Shown: positions 25,350 through 35,678 of the stretch, piece by piece
How positions within the stretch are numbered: the first letter of the stretch is position 1
Layout: every line of letters begins with the position of its first letter
Assembly (NCBI RefSeq): GCF_007970185.1
Contig: NZ_CP042431.1
Span: forward strand, 2,604,001-2,668,000
Length of the DNA stretch: 64,000 nucleotides
Direction: 5' to 3'
Origin: Pseudobacter ginsenosidimutans
GTDB taxonomy: Bacteria; Bacteroidota; Bacteroidia; Chitinophagales; Chitinophagaceae
The notes under the pieces: generated by a model
Databases searched by the model: none
What the model was told of the DNA's origin: nothing
The model's input: only the letters and a program-made list of their open reading frames with translations
Position numbers and translations under genes: made by a program

Positions 25350-27674
25350 CTATTTACGCTTTCTCCTCACTAAAATCACAATACCTGCAACAAGCAATAA
25401 AGCTGGCAGACCATATTGCAGTAATGTTTTCAGCGTTTGAGCCGGCACTTTCTTTATAGTAAGCCAGATATCCGTAGGTACTTTAAAATTATGATAGACC
25501 GGGTATCTGTTATCTACCGTATAACTATAGAACGCGTTGCCGTAGTCCATCCCATTCCCTTTGCCAAAAGACATCATATCAGCGTCACTGGAGATGATGA
25601 TCTTCTGTTCTTTGTTGTTTATTTTGCGGGTAAGCTGCAGGCCGACGGGGTAAGGAGTATCTAATCTGTAGTCACCTTCTGATGCATTAAACAAAGGGGC
25701 TGCAGAATCTACTACCAATACGCCTCTCTCTACCCAGGTATTCTTCTCATTTTTTAACGTTGTAATCGGCTCTGTCTTGAATCCGGTTGAATCGGAATAG
25801 CTTAATGGACTGGCTCCCGTTATAGCGGTATAGCAAGCCTTTATGATGCCATTCCGAAATAAGAAGAATTTTCCTTCATCCGCCATTTCAGTTCCTTTTT
25901 TTGTGATCAGTCCGCCGAACTTATGCGGCATATCGTGAGGATTCACCTTCACCATGGTACCCGGATCTGCATTTACACCCACATGATTCAGGATCGGATT
26001 CATGATGAACTGCTTGCCTGGCTCTGTATAAAACATGGCATTGCCTCCTCCGTCGATATACTTATTGACGCTATCTATAATAGCCTTATCCAACAACGTT
26101 TTTGGATCGGATATAACCAATACTTCATCCTGTGTAAATCCACTGAAATCAGGTTCTGAGATGGTATCGAAATTCAAGCCCATATTGATCAATGCCCCTC
26201 TGGAACCTTTATTAACGGTATGCCCCCCGTACTCCCGCTCGCCGAATTTCATAGGCGAACGCTCATAGTGGCCCGTAAGAAACTTATAAGTAGGAGTTGT
26301 ATCATTCATTAACCTCAACAAACTACCAGAAACGTGCATCTCGTTAGGAAAAACAGAAGGGTCCTGGTACGTTCTCAAGAAAGTCTTTTTGCCCTTATAT
26401 TCCACCTGCATTAACAATCCCTTCGTTTCCGACCTGAGGTCTATTATGCTACTGATCTCTTCCGGTTTCTTATAAATAGAAAGATCGGTGTTATATATTT
26501 CGGCATATTTCTCGGCTATTTCCTTAAGCGTTTTTCCGGGATACATTTTGTAAATGGAACTATCCCCATTGTCCACATCATAATAATACACGTAGTTGAA
26601 CTCCATATTATTATAAAAACGACGATACTTGGACCAGAAACCCCATAGGTACGCATTGCGCGCTTCAGGCGCGCCATTACTATAATTGTATCCCAACAGA
26701 TTCGTGTACAAGGTTACCTTAAGCGGAGATCCATCCAACTTATTAATAACCGCCTGTGTATTTGGATGAAGCGTATTGAGCTTGCTTCTGGTAACATCCC
26801 AGTATCCAATGAATCCGTGAATCGATGTAACAGTAAGTATAACTACCGTTACAGCTAATGCCATCAAATATCTACCCGCTGATATGCGCCAGGACTTCGA
26901 CTCTGTTACAGACTTCATTTTAATGATGGTGAATATCAGGAAGAGCGAAATAATAGAAAAGAAGTAGATAAGGTCCTTAGTAGTGATTAACCCACCCAAC
27001 ATTACCTCAGCCCTGCCTGAACTGGATAGAAAATAAGTGATATCCCTGATATAATCATAACCCTGAAAAATACCCCCAAAAGCTGTAAACAAAGTCAGTA
27101 CCGTAAATGTACCAATGGCTGCTACTATTGGATAGGCCGTAAGGCTCGAAATAAACACCCCAACGGCAACATACATGGCAGCCAATAAGAAAAACCCCAG
27201 TAGCATAGATAATATATGCGGTGTTTCTACATTCTTAACAGAGAAAGTTAAAACAAACAAAATCACCGCAAGCAATAAAATCATCATGCATACAAAAGCA
27301 TACACACCTATAAATTTACCTATTACAACCTGGCGCATTCTAACCGGAGAAGAATGCAGCAACCTGATTGTTCCACCCGCATACTCCCGGTTAATAACGC
27401 CCATCGTTAATAGCGGAATAAACGTGAAGAATATCGTCATTACTGTACCTAAACTGGAACCGATGATGGCTGTAGTGAGCGGAGAATTCATAAACCCCTC
27501 AAACTTATCACCCTGCAATTCAATAAGACTCTCTTGCTGAGTAACCATGTTCACTAAATTCCCTAATACAATACCTGAACCAGACATTAAAAACAAAATC
27601 AAAATGAACCAGGCGACCGGAGAATAGAAAAAATACCGTAATTCGGCCCTTGCTATATTTAGTATTACTCGCAT
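25350..27674 (-). CDS. GldF-GldG-like fused ABC-2 permease (cassette B)
   Basis: This 774-residue protein is the cassette B counterpart of the fused permease: an ABC-2 membrane part (MRVILNIARAELRYFFYSPV; NREYAGGTIRLLHSSPV), then a GldG-like periplasmic region (IDLRSETKGLLMQVEYKGK; VISDPKTLLD; GGNAMFYTEPGKQ), and a last helix with the tail RRKRK. The frame is open further upstream to 27743 but would overlap the ATPase gene; the start at 27674 aligns with both paralogues and leaves 7 nt after the ATPase stop. Confidence 0.88.
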   Translation of the reverse strand: MRVILNIARAELRYFFYSPVAWFILILFLMSGSGIVLGNLVNMVTQQESLIELQGDKFEGFMNSPLTTAIIGSSLGTVMTIFFTFIPLLTMGVINREYAGGTIRLLHSSPVRMRQVVIGKFIGVYAFVCMMILLLAVILFVLTFSVKNVETPHILSMLLGFFLLAAMYVAVGVFISSLTAYPIVAAIGTFTVLTLFTAFGGIFQGYDYIRDITYFLSSSGRAEVMLGGLITTKDLIYFFSIISLFLIFTIIKMKSVTESKSWRISAGRYLMALAVTVVILTVTSIHGFIGYWDVTRSKLNTLHPNTQAVINKLDGSPLKVTLYTNLLGYNYSNGAPEARNAYLWGFWSKYRRFYNNMEFNYVYYYDVDNGDSSIYKMYPGKTLKEIAEKYAEIYNTDLSIYKKPEEISSIIDLRSETKGLLMQVEYKGKKTFLRTYQDPSVFPNEMHVSGSLLRLMNDTTPTYKFLTGHYERSPMKFGEREYGGHTVNKGSRGALINMGLNFDTISEPDFSGFTQDEVLVISDPKTLLDKAIIDSVNKYIDGGGNAMFYTEPGKQFIMNPILNHVGVNADPGTMVKVNPHDMPHKFGGLITKKGTEMADEGKFFLFRNGIIKACYTAITGASPLSYSDSTGFKTEPITTLKNEKNTWVERGVLVVDSAAPLFNASEGDYRLDTPYPVGLQLTRKINNKEQKIIISSDADMMSFGKGNGMDYGNAFYSYTVDNRYPVYHNFKVPTDIWLTIKKVPAQTLKTLLQYGLPALLLVAGIVILVRRKRK

Positions 27675-27681
27675 TACTGTA

Positions 27682-28608
27682 CTATTGAGAAAAATTTGAA
27701 GATAATTGTTTGAAAACATCGTCCATAACGGTAATTTCTGCATGGATAGCCGTTAGTCTCCAATTGAGGTCTGCACTCTTCTTTACAATCCGTTCAGACA
27801 AATCATCATTTGATGTGAAATGCAATCTGCACTTATTATCAGGTAACATTTCAACTTTCACTACATTGTCTATTGCCAACAAGTCATTTACACCCGGCAT
27901 GTTTAGCATTCTGACCATTAATGTATTTGGCTGTAGAACATTGTTGAAGGCATCCAACGTGTCTGAGAACACTACACGCCCGGCTTCTATCATAATAATT
28001 TCTCTTGCCAGTAAATTGATCTCCGACAGTACATGTGACGATAACAACACAGCATGCTCCTGTGCAATGTTTTTTATCAGCTTACGGGCTTCAATAATCT
28101 GATTGGGGTCCAACCCATTCGTAGGTTCATCCAGAATAACTAAACGGGGTTTGTTAATAATAGCCTGTGCTATACCTACCCTTTGACGAAAACCACCAGA
28201 CAGATTCTTAATTAACCTCGAACGCATTTGCGTAATGGCGGTTTTCTCCAATACCTCCTCTACAGCAGCTTTGATAGACCGCTTCTCCATTAAGCGCAAC
28301 TGCGCAGAATATTCCAGGTATTCCTGCACCGTAAAATCCAAATACAGAGGAGCTTGTTGCGGTAAAAAACCGATCTGTTTTTTATAGGCGATCGGATCAT
28401 CCTGGATGTTAATTCCATTTACCCTTACATCTCCTTCCGTCTGTAACAAAGCGCCGCAGATGATGTTCATGGTGGTAGACTTTCCAGCTCCGTTAGAACC
28501 GAGTAAGCCAACCACACCGTTACTATTTATCTCAAAATTAATGTCCCGTATGGCCCAGGAACTGGCATACTTATGCGATAGGTTTTCCACCTTTAAAATT
28601 GGGTTCAT
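27682..28608 (-). CDS. GldA-like ABC transporter ATPase (cassette B)
   Basis: This 308-residue ATP-binding subunit has Walker A GSNGAGKS, GFLPQQAPLYLDFT at the Q-loop, the signature LSGGFRQRVG, Walker B LVILDEP with TNGLDPNQ, the H-loop SSHVLSE, and a C-terminal extension ending FKQLSSNFSQ. It is the most divergent of the three copies in its C-terminal 80 residues. It follows the accessory lipoprotein gene by 25 nt with no hairpin or extra promoter visible, so in this cassette the outer- and inner-membrane halves probably share one transcript. Confidence 0.92.
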   Translation of the reverse strand: MNPILKVENLSHKYASSWAIRDINFEINSNGVVGLLGSNGAGKSTTMNIICGALLQTEGDVRVNGINIQDDPIAYKKQIGFLPQQAPLYLDFTVQEYLEYSAQLRLMEKRSIKAAVEEVLEKTAITQMRSRLIKNLSGGFRQRVGIAQAIINKPRLVILDEPTNGLDPNQIIEARKLIKNIAQEHAVLLSSHVLSEINLLAREIIMIEAGRVVFSDTLDAFNNVLQPNTLMVRMLNMPGVNDLLAIDNVVKVEMLPDNKCRLHFTSNDDLSERIVKKSADLNWRLTAIHAEITVMDDVFKQLSSNFSQ

Positions 28609-28633
28609 ACGCTGTGGCTTGTTATTGTAAAAA

Positions 28634-29413
28634 TTAAAAATGACCTATAGTAGTAACTTTAGCAGACGAATTTCCCGTACCGGTCCATTTCCCGTTCACC
28701 ACCATCGTGCGTGCCTTAAATAACCAATTAGAATTAAGAGCCCCGTCCCAATTCATGTTTACGTCTATTAATATGGCAAGAGTACTTCCGGTTTCGTGGT
28801 CTTTTATTTGAAAACGGAATTCCTGAAAATTCCGATCAATGGGAACCCTAATGAATGCAGACAATTGCTCATACTTCAAATCTGAAACAATTGTTCCTCC
28901 GGCTGGTTCTAATTGAACCACATCGATAGCTCTGCTTTCATACAGGTTAATAATCCGCAATTGAGCAGAACTGTCTTGCTGGCTGCGTCGTGGAAGATCA
29001 TCCTTAGTTGTTTTCTCTTTTACCTGCGTTGGACTTCCATATATAAAATGCGTGTAAATGCCAGCAGATTCCAGACTTAAGCGGGTTTTTATTAGTGGTT
29101 CATCTTTATTCAGCGTATCATTGTTTAGAAATACCGTCAACGGTTGATCTGTTTTATTAGTAGCATAATCCCAGGATTTTCCATTATCTATAGAAGGAAG
29201 CCTATCATAGATTTTCGGGTTAGTTTCTCCAAAATACGCCCTTATAAAAGAAGTATTGTCATTAATAGCATTCACCACTGTAAGGGATGCCGGAAATATT
29301 TCTTCTTTTAAAACTTTTTTGCATGCTGAGAAAGTCAATAGCACAGATCCGGTTAGCAAAAGTGATTTAAGAAACCCGATGGTAAAATATTTTTTATTTT
29401 TTAATTGTAACAT
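28634..29413 (-). CDS. Accessory lipoprotein, DUF4397-like (cassette B)
   Basis: This 259-residue protein has a long signal with a lipobox at Cys31 (TFSAC). The body is beta-rich: ASLTVVNAINDNTSFIRAYF near the N-terminus and AQLRIINLYESRAIDVVQLE in the middle look like two repeats of a DUF4397-type fold, in which a VVNA/IINL strand opens each unit. Function is unknown. It occupies the variable position between susD and the ABC ATPase gene, where cassette A has DUF4843, PKD-like and DsbD-alpha genes and cassette C has a metallohydrolase-like lipoprotein. The DUF4397 link is tentative. Confidence 0.6.
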   Translation of the reverse strand: MLQLKNKKYFTIGFLKSLLLTGSVLLTFSACKKVLKEEIFPASLTVVNAINDNTSFIRAYFGETNPKIYDRLPSIDNGKSWDYATNKTDQPLTVFLNNDTLNKDEPLIKTRLSLESAGIYTHFIYGSPTQVKEKTTKDDLPRRSQQDSSAQLRIINLYESRAIDVVQLEPAGGTIVSDLKYEQLSAFIRVPIDRNFQEFRFQIKDHETGSTLAILIDVNMNWDGALNSNWLFKARTMVVNGKWTGTGNSSAKVTTIGHF

Positions 29414-29442
29414 CTTTCCTGATTTAACTGTTAGCAGTTTTA

Positions 29443-30900
29443 TTAATAGCCATTATTTTGAGAAAGGTTATTGTCCCACTGGATTTCCCTGACAGGAATC
29501 GGGTATAACAATTGATTGGGGTCCCAAGGCTGTTTGTAAAAGATGGAAGAAAGTACCTGATTAGCTTTATTTGTTCTTTTCAGATCGAGCCAGCGGTGTC
29601 CCCACTCAGTAAACAATTCAACACGTTTTTCGTGGGCAATAGTGTCTATTACCTGCTGATCGGTGAGTGTATATAGCAGCTTACCCAATCCGGCACGATG
29701 CCTTATTTCATTCAGGTCGTCGATTGCACTATTTTTATTACCAGAGCTTCGCAACATATTTGCCTCTGCTCTGATAAAATACATTTCAGCAAGGCGTGCT
29801 ACTACATAATATTGGGATCTAAAGCCTTCATAAGTCATATTCAGTGCATTTATCTTGTATTTCGCGGGAGTAAAGCCGGCAGGAAAATTAATAGTTCCTC
29901 CGATTGCTGATGTCCAGGCTGTTTTTCTATTGTCTCCTGTTTCAAAACTATTGATGAGCGACGGAGTCAAATACAGTCCTGTAATAGCATATCCTTCAGG
30001 AGTTGCATTTCCTGTTGGGTATATATCATTCGTTTGCTTCAACCGAAAAATGACTTCTTCACTATTATAGGCAAATACGTTATTTAAGGGTTCCAGTTTA
30101 AACAGCGCGGTTTGGTTAATTACATCATTGGCATGCTCGTATGCTTTTGCATAATTTTTAGTGAATAAGTATACGCGGGCCAGCAGTGCTTTCGCATACC
30201 ACTTGTTGATTCTGATTCGCTCAGCATTGTTGCCATCGTATTTTTCAGAAAGATATCCTACTGCTGCTTCCAGATCATCGGTAATTTGTTTATACACAGC
30301 AGCCGGATCAGAAGAATGAAGCCCTTTTGTATTATTAAAATCAATGGACAATGCCAATGGGATTTTCTCAAAAAAGTTAACCAGATAAAAATAACTCATT
30401 GCCCGCACGGCTAATGCTTCACCCTTTACACGATTTCTGGCAGCTTCTGTAAATTCTTTTGATGAAGAAGCATTGGTGCCCTCTATCAAAGCGTTGGCGT
30501 TAAAAACACCCTTATAAGCAGTACTCCATATTTTGGAGGAAAAGCCGGCATTCTGGAGTGTAATTTTTGCAGCAGTTTCCACATAATAAGGGTATTGCCC
30601 ACTGAACGTTGGACTATACATTTCGTCTGCTAAATGAGCAGCAGCTATAGTCACCCCTCCAGCGCTGTACAAATCTGTTCCCAGTGTACCCCGTGAATTA
30701 ATTTCTTTATCCCCGCCACTAATTAAATACGAGTACAAACCATTTAGTGCAACACCAGCCTGCTCATCGTTCTGAAAAACCTGGCTGGATGTAATTGAAT
30801 TCACGGGAGGTTTAATATCCAGCATTTTATTGCAACCCATTGCCAGCAAACCCAGCAAGGAAGCCACCATTGTAGTTATATAAAAAGAATTTTTTTTCAT
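29443..30900 (-). CDS. RagB/SusD-family lipoprotein (cassette B)
   Basis: This 485-residue surface lipoprotein has Cys23 as the lipidated residue (LLAMGC), the SusD opening NKMLDIKPPVNSITSSQVF, TPR-like helices (VKGEALAVRAMSYFYLVNFF; WYAKALLARVYLFTKNY) and the typical C-terminal end AHEKRVELFTEWGHRWLDLK with YPIPVREI. It starts 10 nt after the susC stop. With susC frameshifted, this SusD may have no intact partner unless the frameshift is a sequence error. Confidence 0.93.
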   Translation of the reverse strand: MKKNSFYITTMVASLLGLLAMGCNKMLDIKPPVNSITSSQVFQNDEQAGVALNGLYSYLISGGDKEINSRGTLGTDLYSAGGVTIAAAHLADEMYSPTFSGQYPYYVETAAKITLQNAGFSSKIWSTAYKGVFNANALIEGTNASSSKEFTEAARNRVKGEALAVRAMSYFYLVNFFEKIPLALSIDFNNTKGLHSSDPAAVYKQITDDLEAAVGYLSEKYDGNNAERIRINKWYAKALLARVYLFTKNYAKAYEHANDVINQTALFKLEPLNNVFAYNSEEVIFRLKQTNDIYPTGNATPEGYAITGLYLTPSLINSFETGDNRKTAWTSAIGGTINFPAGFTPAKYKINALNMTYEGFRSQYYVVARLAEMYFIRAEANMLRSSGNKNSAIDDLNEIRHRAGLGKLLYTLTDQQVIDTIAHEKRVELFTEWGHRWLDLKRTNKANQVLSSIFYKQPWDPNQLLYPIPVREIQWDNNLSQNNGY

Positions 30901-30910
30901 GAAATTTATT

Positions 30911-33900
30911 TTAGAAACTTAATCTTATGTTAGCCGCAATTCTTCTGATCTGCGGTGTAGTACCCAGTTCAGCATCAGTCAGTCTGTACTGGCTGATTTT
31001 AAAAATTTTGGAAGAGTTGATGGAAATTTGCCCTTGTTTCATTCTCAGTTTTTGCATCCATGCGGCAGGCAATGTGTAAGACAAACTCAAATTATCCAGG
31101 CTTATATAAGCGCCTTTAGTATAGAATGCGTCTACGCCCGTCAAAGAGCCCCCGGTTCTGGCGGAGTATTTTGGGTAAAGGGCTTTGTCACCTGGTTGTT
31201 GCCAATGCCTTCTTTCAATTTCGTTATACAACACCATGTTCTTGCCCATTCCATAAACCTGGTTACTAAGGATATCCGGCACTAATGAATTTTCAAAACT
31301 AAACTGGGCATCTAACGATAATACCCGTTTGAAATCTACCCGAAAGCCAAATCCTCCGAAGTATTTTGGATTTATATCTATTTCTTTATAGCGATCGTCT
31401 AACTCCAGATCCGGGAAATTACCTGAACCCATTCCAAGTGTAGTGTTACCATCACCGTTATAGTCTTCAACCGCGGGTGTTCCTTTCATTGGATTGATAC
31501 CAATAAAGTGTGTATATGATTTGGCAGTAACGGATGATCCAATTCTATACGTATCTTTATAGGGAGAATTTTCCAGCCCCTCAAATGCCACTAGTTTATT
31601 GCTGTTCTTGCTTATCTGAAAGCGACCGGATAAGCCCCAGGTAGAAGTATTAAGGAGCGTTGCATCTATCATCAATTCTATCCCTCTATTCTCAATTACA
31701 GCAGGCCAGTTCCCTACAACAGAAGAGAATCCGGTGAAGTCGGGCGTAGTAATATTGGTTAATTGCTTACCATCTCTGTTAATGTAATAGTTGCTTTCTA
31801 TGTTGAGCTTACCCTTGAATAATCCTACTCTGGCCCCACCTCAAACTTGCTTGCACTCGACCAGCTATATTTCTGATTCACTGGTTGAATCAGTGTGTAG
31901 ATTGTCTGACCATCATAGTTTGCCAGGCTTAACGAGATGCTGGTAGCAACATTCGACCAGCGGGACAGGTACTGGTAGTCGGCAAGATTAGCATTTCCCG
32001 TTACACCATAGGTAGATCTGATTTTTGCGAACGAAAGCCAATTCAGATCAGCCTTCTTAAACCATTCTTCATTAGATATGATCCATGACAGTCCGGCGGA
32101 GCCAAAGTTTCCGAAACGTGTTCCATCTCCAAACCGTGATGAACCATCTCTTCTTCCGTTTAAGCTGACTATATATTTATTCTCCCAGTCAACATTTATG
32201 GATGCTAATAAGGAAGTCACTTTTACTTCTGCATAATTGTTGGCCGAAGAGACCATCTGCGCATTGGAATAGCTTTTGATCAGGTTATCGTTTGAAAACA
32301 TCATTGCCGATACTGCCGCAGCATCCTGATCGGTATAGCTATAGTCGCCTGCCACTGAAACAGCGATCCTTGCCCCACCCAGCAATTTTACGTAATTGAT
32401 ATTTGGCTGTATTAAAAAATTCTTACCGGAGCCGTTCATGAAAAATGCCGAACTTATCGGGGAAAATAATGGATCTTTCCCGGCTTTCGGAATATAAGCA
32501 CCAGACTTATTAGTGAAAAATTCACCGGATATGCGTACGCCTGCCGTCAGATCTTTGACAACTTCGTAACTAAAGCTGACATTGGTCTGACTTCTTAAGG
32601 TCTGATTTTCACTCCAGTTTTTAATACTGGAAAATGGATAACCCGATGAATACTGTCCTCTATACGGTTCAAAATTATACCCTCCGTTTTCGTTATAAAT
32701 ACCGGGCGCATTCGGTGGTAATGAAAAAAGGTCCATTACACCAGCCGTTTCGTTATTTGAATAGGCGCTACTGGATGAAAGATTAACCTGTAATTTACCG
32801 TTTGGGCTGCGGTGATCAAATGACAACCCCACTGTTAAACGATCATTTCCCCTCCCCTGGTTATACATTTCAGTAGTGGAAGAATAGCCTACACTAACGC
32901 GGTAGGTATTCTGCAACAAACCCCCTTCCATACTTAGCTGTACATCATCTGACTTTTCATTTTTGAAGAAAGTCCGCTGCCAATCGGTATAAGCATTCGG
33001 ATCCCATATGGTCAAATCCGGGTCACTTTCGCTGGAAGGTGAAGCAGCATCATTCAGAAAAGCCTCTCTTCTCACTGCCAGATACTGCTCCGTATTCATC
33101 ATATTCATATAACGCTGCACTCCGGAGAATACTTTTGAGTAACTAACATTGAATCGGGTGGGGCCAGGTTTACCTCTTTTGGTTGTAATCATGATCACAC
33201 CATTGGCTCCTCTGGATCCATAGAGTGCAGTAGCATCTGCATCTTTTAAAACATCGACACTTTCGATATCCAGTGGGTTAATCATATACAACGGACTTTC
33301 GCCGGGTGAATATCCTCCGCTGCCCGGAGTCGCTACGCCGAATGGACTCACCGATAAAGTAGCAATGGGTAAACCATCAATAACATAAAGTGGATTCGTA
33401 AACAGGTTTTCATCCAATACATTTCTTCCCCGCAGCTCAACTTTTCTGTCACTTGCCGTATTGGCTGAAGGGCTGATCCTCAGGCCCGGTATGCGGCCTA
33501 CTAAAGCGTCTAATACGTTAACGACAGGTTGTCTTTCAATATCTCTGGCTTTTACAGTTGCAATATTGGCTGTGCCCAGTCTTTTATTGGTGGTTCCCAA
33601 AACCGTAACCTGTACCTCATCCAGTTTGTTTTCTGAAAGAGCGAGCTCTATGCTATGCGTTTTGGTGGTCATTATTTCTTCTGTAGCAGTAAATTCCTGA
33701 TCAACATATCCGATATAACTGACCTTAATCTTATCACCTGTTTTCATCGGCACCTGTGCAGATCCATTTGCTGCTGTTAAATAGTTCTTTTTATCCGTTA
33801 CATTGCTGATGGTAGCACTGCCCAGAGGTTTGTAACCCGCGGAAACAACATAAACAGTTATTTTTTCTGCAGGACTTAAGAACAATTCAATGGAGGGACT

Positions 33901-34281
33901 GGCTATAGCTGGTTTGACTTCCTTTTCGGCTACCAGGATGTTCTTATCAATGATCCGGTATGTGAGTGATTGATTTTGGAACACCATGTTGAGGAATGCT
34001 TCCAAACTAACTCCATTAGAGATGATGGTGACCGGTTTTGCAAACGATAATGAAGTGGCTTTGTAAATAAATACATAATCTGTCTGCGATTCTACAGCAG
34101 CAAAAACTTTTTCCAGCTTTACATTTTTGCCGCTAAAACTGATGTTCTGTGAAACGCCTTTGGCAGACACCTGTAAGAGAACCACTGTAAGGAGAAAGAA
34201 GGTTAGTTTCATGACTAACAGGGTTTTGGTTAGGTAGTGCTTGCGGCCATAGGGGACCCGCATGCAATTAATATTTTGCAT
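30911..34281 (-). pseudogene. SusC/RagA-family TonB-dependent receptor, frameshifted (cassette B)
   Basis: The intact gene would encode about 1123 residues: signal peptide, STN domain (LEKVFAAVESQTDYVF), carboxypeptidase-like domain, plug with VDVLKDADATALYGSRGANG, and a barrel ending RLSF. The main frame ends at 31825 after residue 818 (KFEVGPE-stop). The homologous continuation (VGLFKGKLNIESNYY) resumes one frame over and runs to 30911. Adding one base to the G-run at 31834-31837 restores a continuous SusC barrel (EVGARVGLFKG). This is either a recent inactivating deletion or a homopolymer error. No other damage was seen, which favours a very recent event or an artefact. Confidence 0.88.
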
Positions 34282-34379
34282 AGATTTGCTTTTTAGCCGC
34301 CCTTTAACCGGGGCGAAATGTTTAAGTGAAAAAATAAGCAGTCATTAACCTGATGTGGTTATTACATTACTTGAACAAT

Positions 34380-34406
34380 ACCGGAAGTGTCGTAACCACT
34401 TCCGGT
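34380..34406 (-). promoter_or_regulatory. Leader hairpin between fecR and susC (cassette B)
   Basis: A perfect 10-bp inverted repeat, ACCGGAAGTG and CACTTCCGGT, encloses a 7-nt loop. The left arm is identical to that of the cassette A hairpin. A second, smaller hairpin (CGCCC/GGGCG, 34298-34315) lies about 17 nt before the susC start. No T-run follows. Confidence 0.55.
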
Positions 34407-34434
34407 TTGTTTTAGCAAGGTCCTTTGTAGTCCG

Positions 34435-35658
34435 TTATCTTACATATAGTGTGTTATCTTTCAATTCAAAATTAATTCCCATCATTTCCAGTAGCTTCAA
34501 TACATTAGACAGGTTGGTATTGCGATGTATTTTTCCTTTGAAGATTATATTGTCTGGCTTGCCTGTGTATCGGACTTCTATATTATACCATCTTTCCAGT
34601 TGACGCATTACACTATACAGGTCAGCATCGTCAAAATTGAATAAGCCATTTTTCCAGGCAGTTATTTTATCGGGATTCTGCGTGTCAGTTATCGTCAAAG
34701 CATATCCGGCCTGGTCATTGGGTTTGTTTAAAATAGCAGTCTGTCCGGGAGTAAGTACTTTCGATTCAGCTTTACCTTCCCTGGTAATTCCCTGTTTACT
34801 GCTTAAGCGTGGTGTTACTTTAACGGCTCCTGTCAAAAGCGTTGTTTGAACCGTTTTTTCATCTGCATAACAGTTAATATTAAACGAAGTTCCCAGCACG
34901 TCAACCTGCTGGTTATCCGTTTCAACAATAAAAGGCTGTTTGCTTTTGGGAGCTACCTCAAAATAAAGTTCTCCGCTTACTTTAACCCTTCGCTCATTCC
35001 CGTTGAAAACAGTAGGATAAGTGATTGAACTGGCCGCGTTCAGGTATACTACTGTTCCATCTGGCAGTGTAACATGAAACTGTCTGCCTTTTGGCGTTGA
35101 CATGGTATTGTATACGATTTCTCCGCTTGTATTCCCGTTGAAGTCATAGGTTAGCTGGCCATCTTTCAATATGAGTTTTGAACCGCTTTGTGATGCAATC
35201 AGGCCATTTTTTAAGCTGTCAAGTAATAGTTGCTGACCATCGGCCAATGTAAGAATAGCACCATCTTTACCGGGTGCCATATCCACATTTATAGCTGCTA
35301 CAGTAGCGGGTCCTGTATTTTTTTTATGGGAGTTCCAGAGGTAAGCGCCTACGCTCAACAATAAAATAACCGAGGCCGCGGCCCAGCCCCATCTGCGCAG
35401 GAAATGAATGCGGGGGAGAGATGGTTGTATAAGGTCTGCCTTATCTGCCTGAAACACTGCTTTCAATAAGGCATCCGATTCATCTGCTCCAATCCTTTGA
35501 TTCTCTTCCTGGCTTTCAATAAAACTATCGAGTAGCTTCCGGGAAAGCTCCTGGCAGGCAGGGTCAGCCAATAAATCTATCAGTTCTGATTCTTCCTCCT
35601 GCGTAATTTGCTTACGCACATACAATTCAAATAAATATCTCAATCTGTCTTGGTGCAT
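34435..35658 (-). CDS. FecR-family anti-sigma factor (cassette B)
   Basis: This 407-residue protein has a cytoplasmic N-terminal part (RLRYLFELYVRKQITQEE), a membrane segment near residues 90-108 (WGWAAASVILLLSVGAYLW), the FecR block STPKGRQFHVTLPDGTVV with YLNAASSITYP, and a DUF4974 C-terminus (YNIEVRYTGKPDNIIFKGKI). It should restrain the ECF factor encoded 20 nt upstream and sense the STN domain of the cassette B SusC. Confidence 0.92.
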   Translation of the reverse strand: MHQDRLRYLFELYVRKQITQEEESELIDLLADPACQELSRKLLDSFIESQEENQRIGADESDALLKAVFQADKADLIQPSLPRIHFLRRWGWAAASVILLLSVGAYLWNSHKKNTGPATVAAINVDMAPGKDGAILTLADGQQLLLDSLKNGLIASQSGSKLILKDGQLTYDFNGNTSGEIVYNTMSTPKGRQFHVTLPDGTVVYLNAASSITYPTVFNGNERRVKVSGELYFEVAPKSKQPFIVETDNQQVDVLGTSFNINCYADEKTVQTTLLTGAVKVTPRLSSKQGITREGKAESKVLTPGQTAILNKPNDQAGYALTITDTQNPDKITAWKNGLFNFDDADLYSVMRQLERWYNIEVRYTGKPDNIIFKGKIHRNTNLSNVLKLLEMMGINFELKDNTLYVR

Positions 35659-35678
35659 CCGATAGAATTGCTGTGTTA

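Noticed and set aside
31825-31840. Programmed frameshifting in the cassette B SusC
   Set aside because: No slippery heptamer with a downstream structure is evident, the paralogues need no shift, and a G-run deletion or base-call error explains it more simply.
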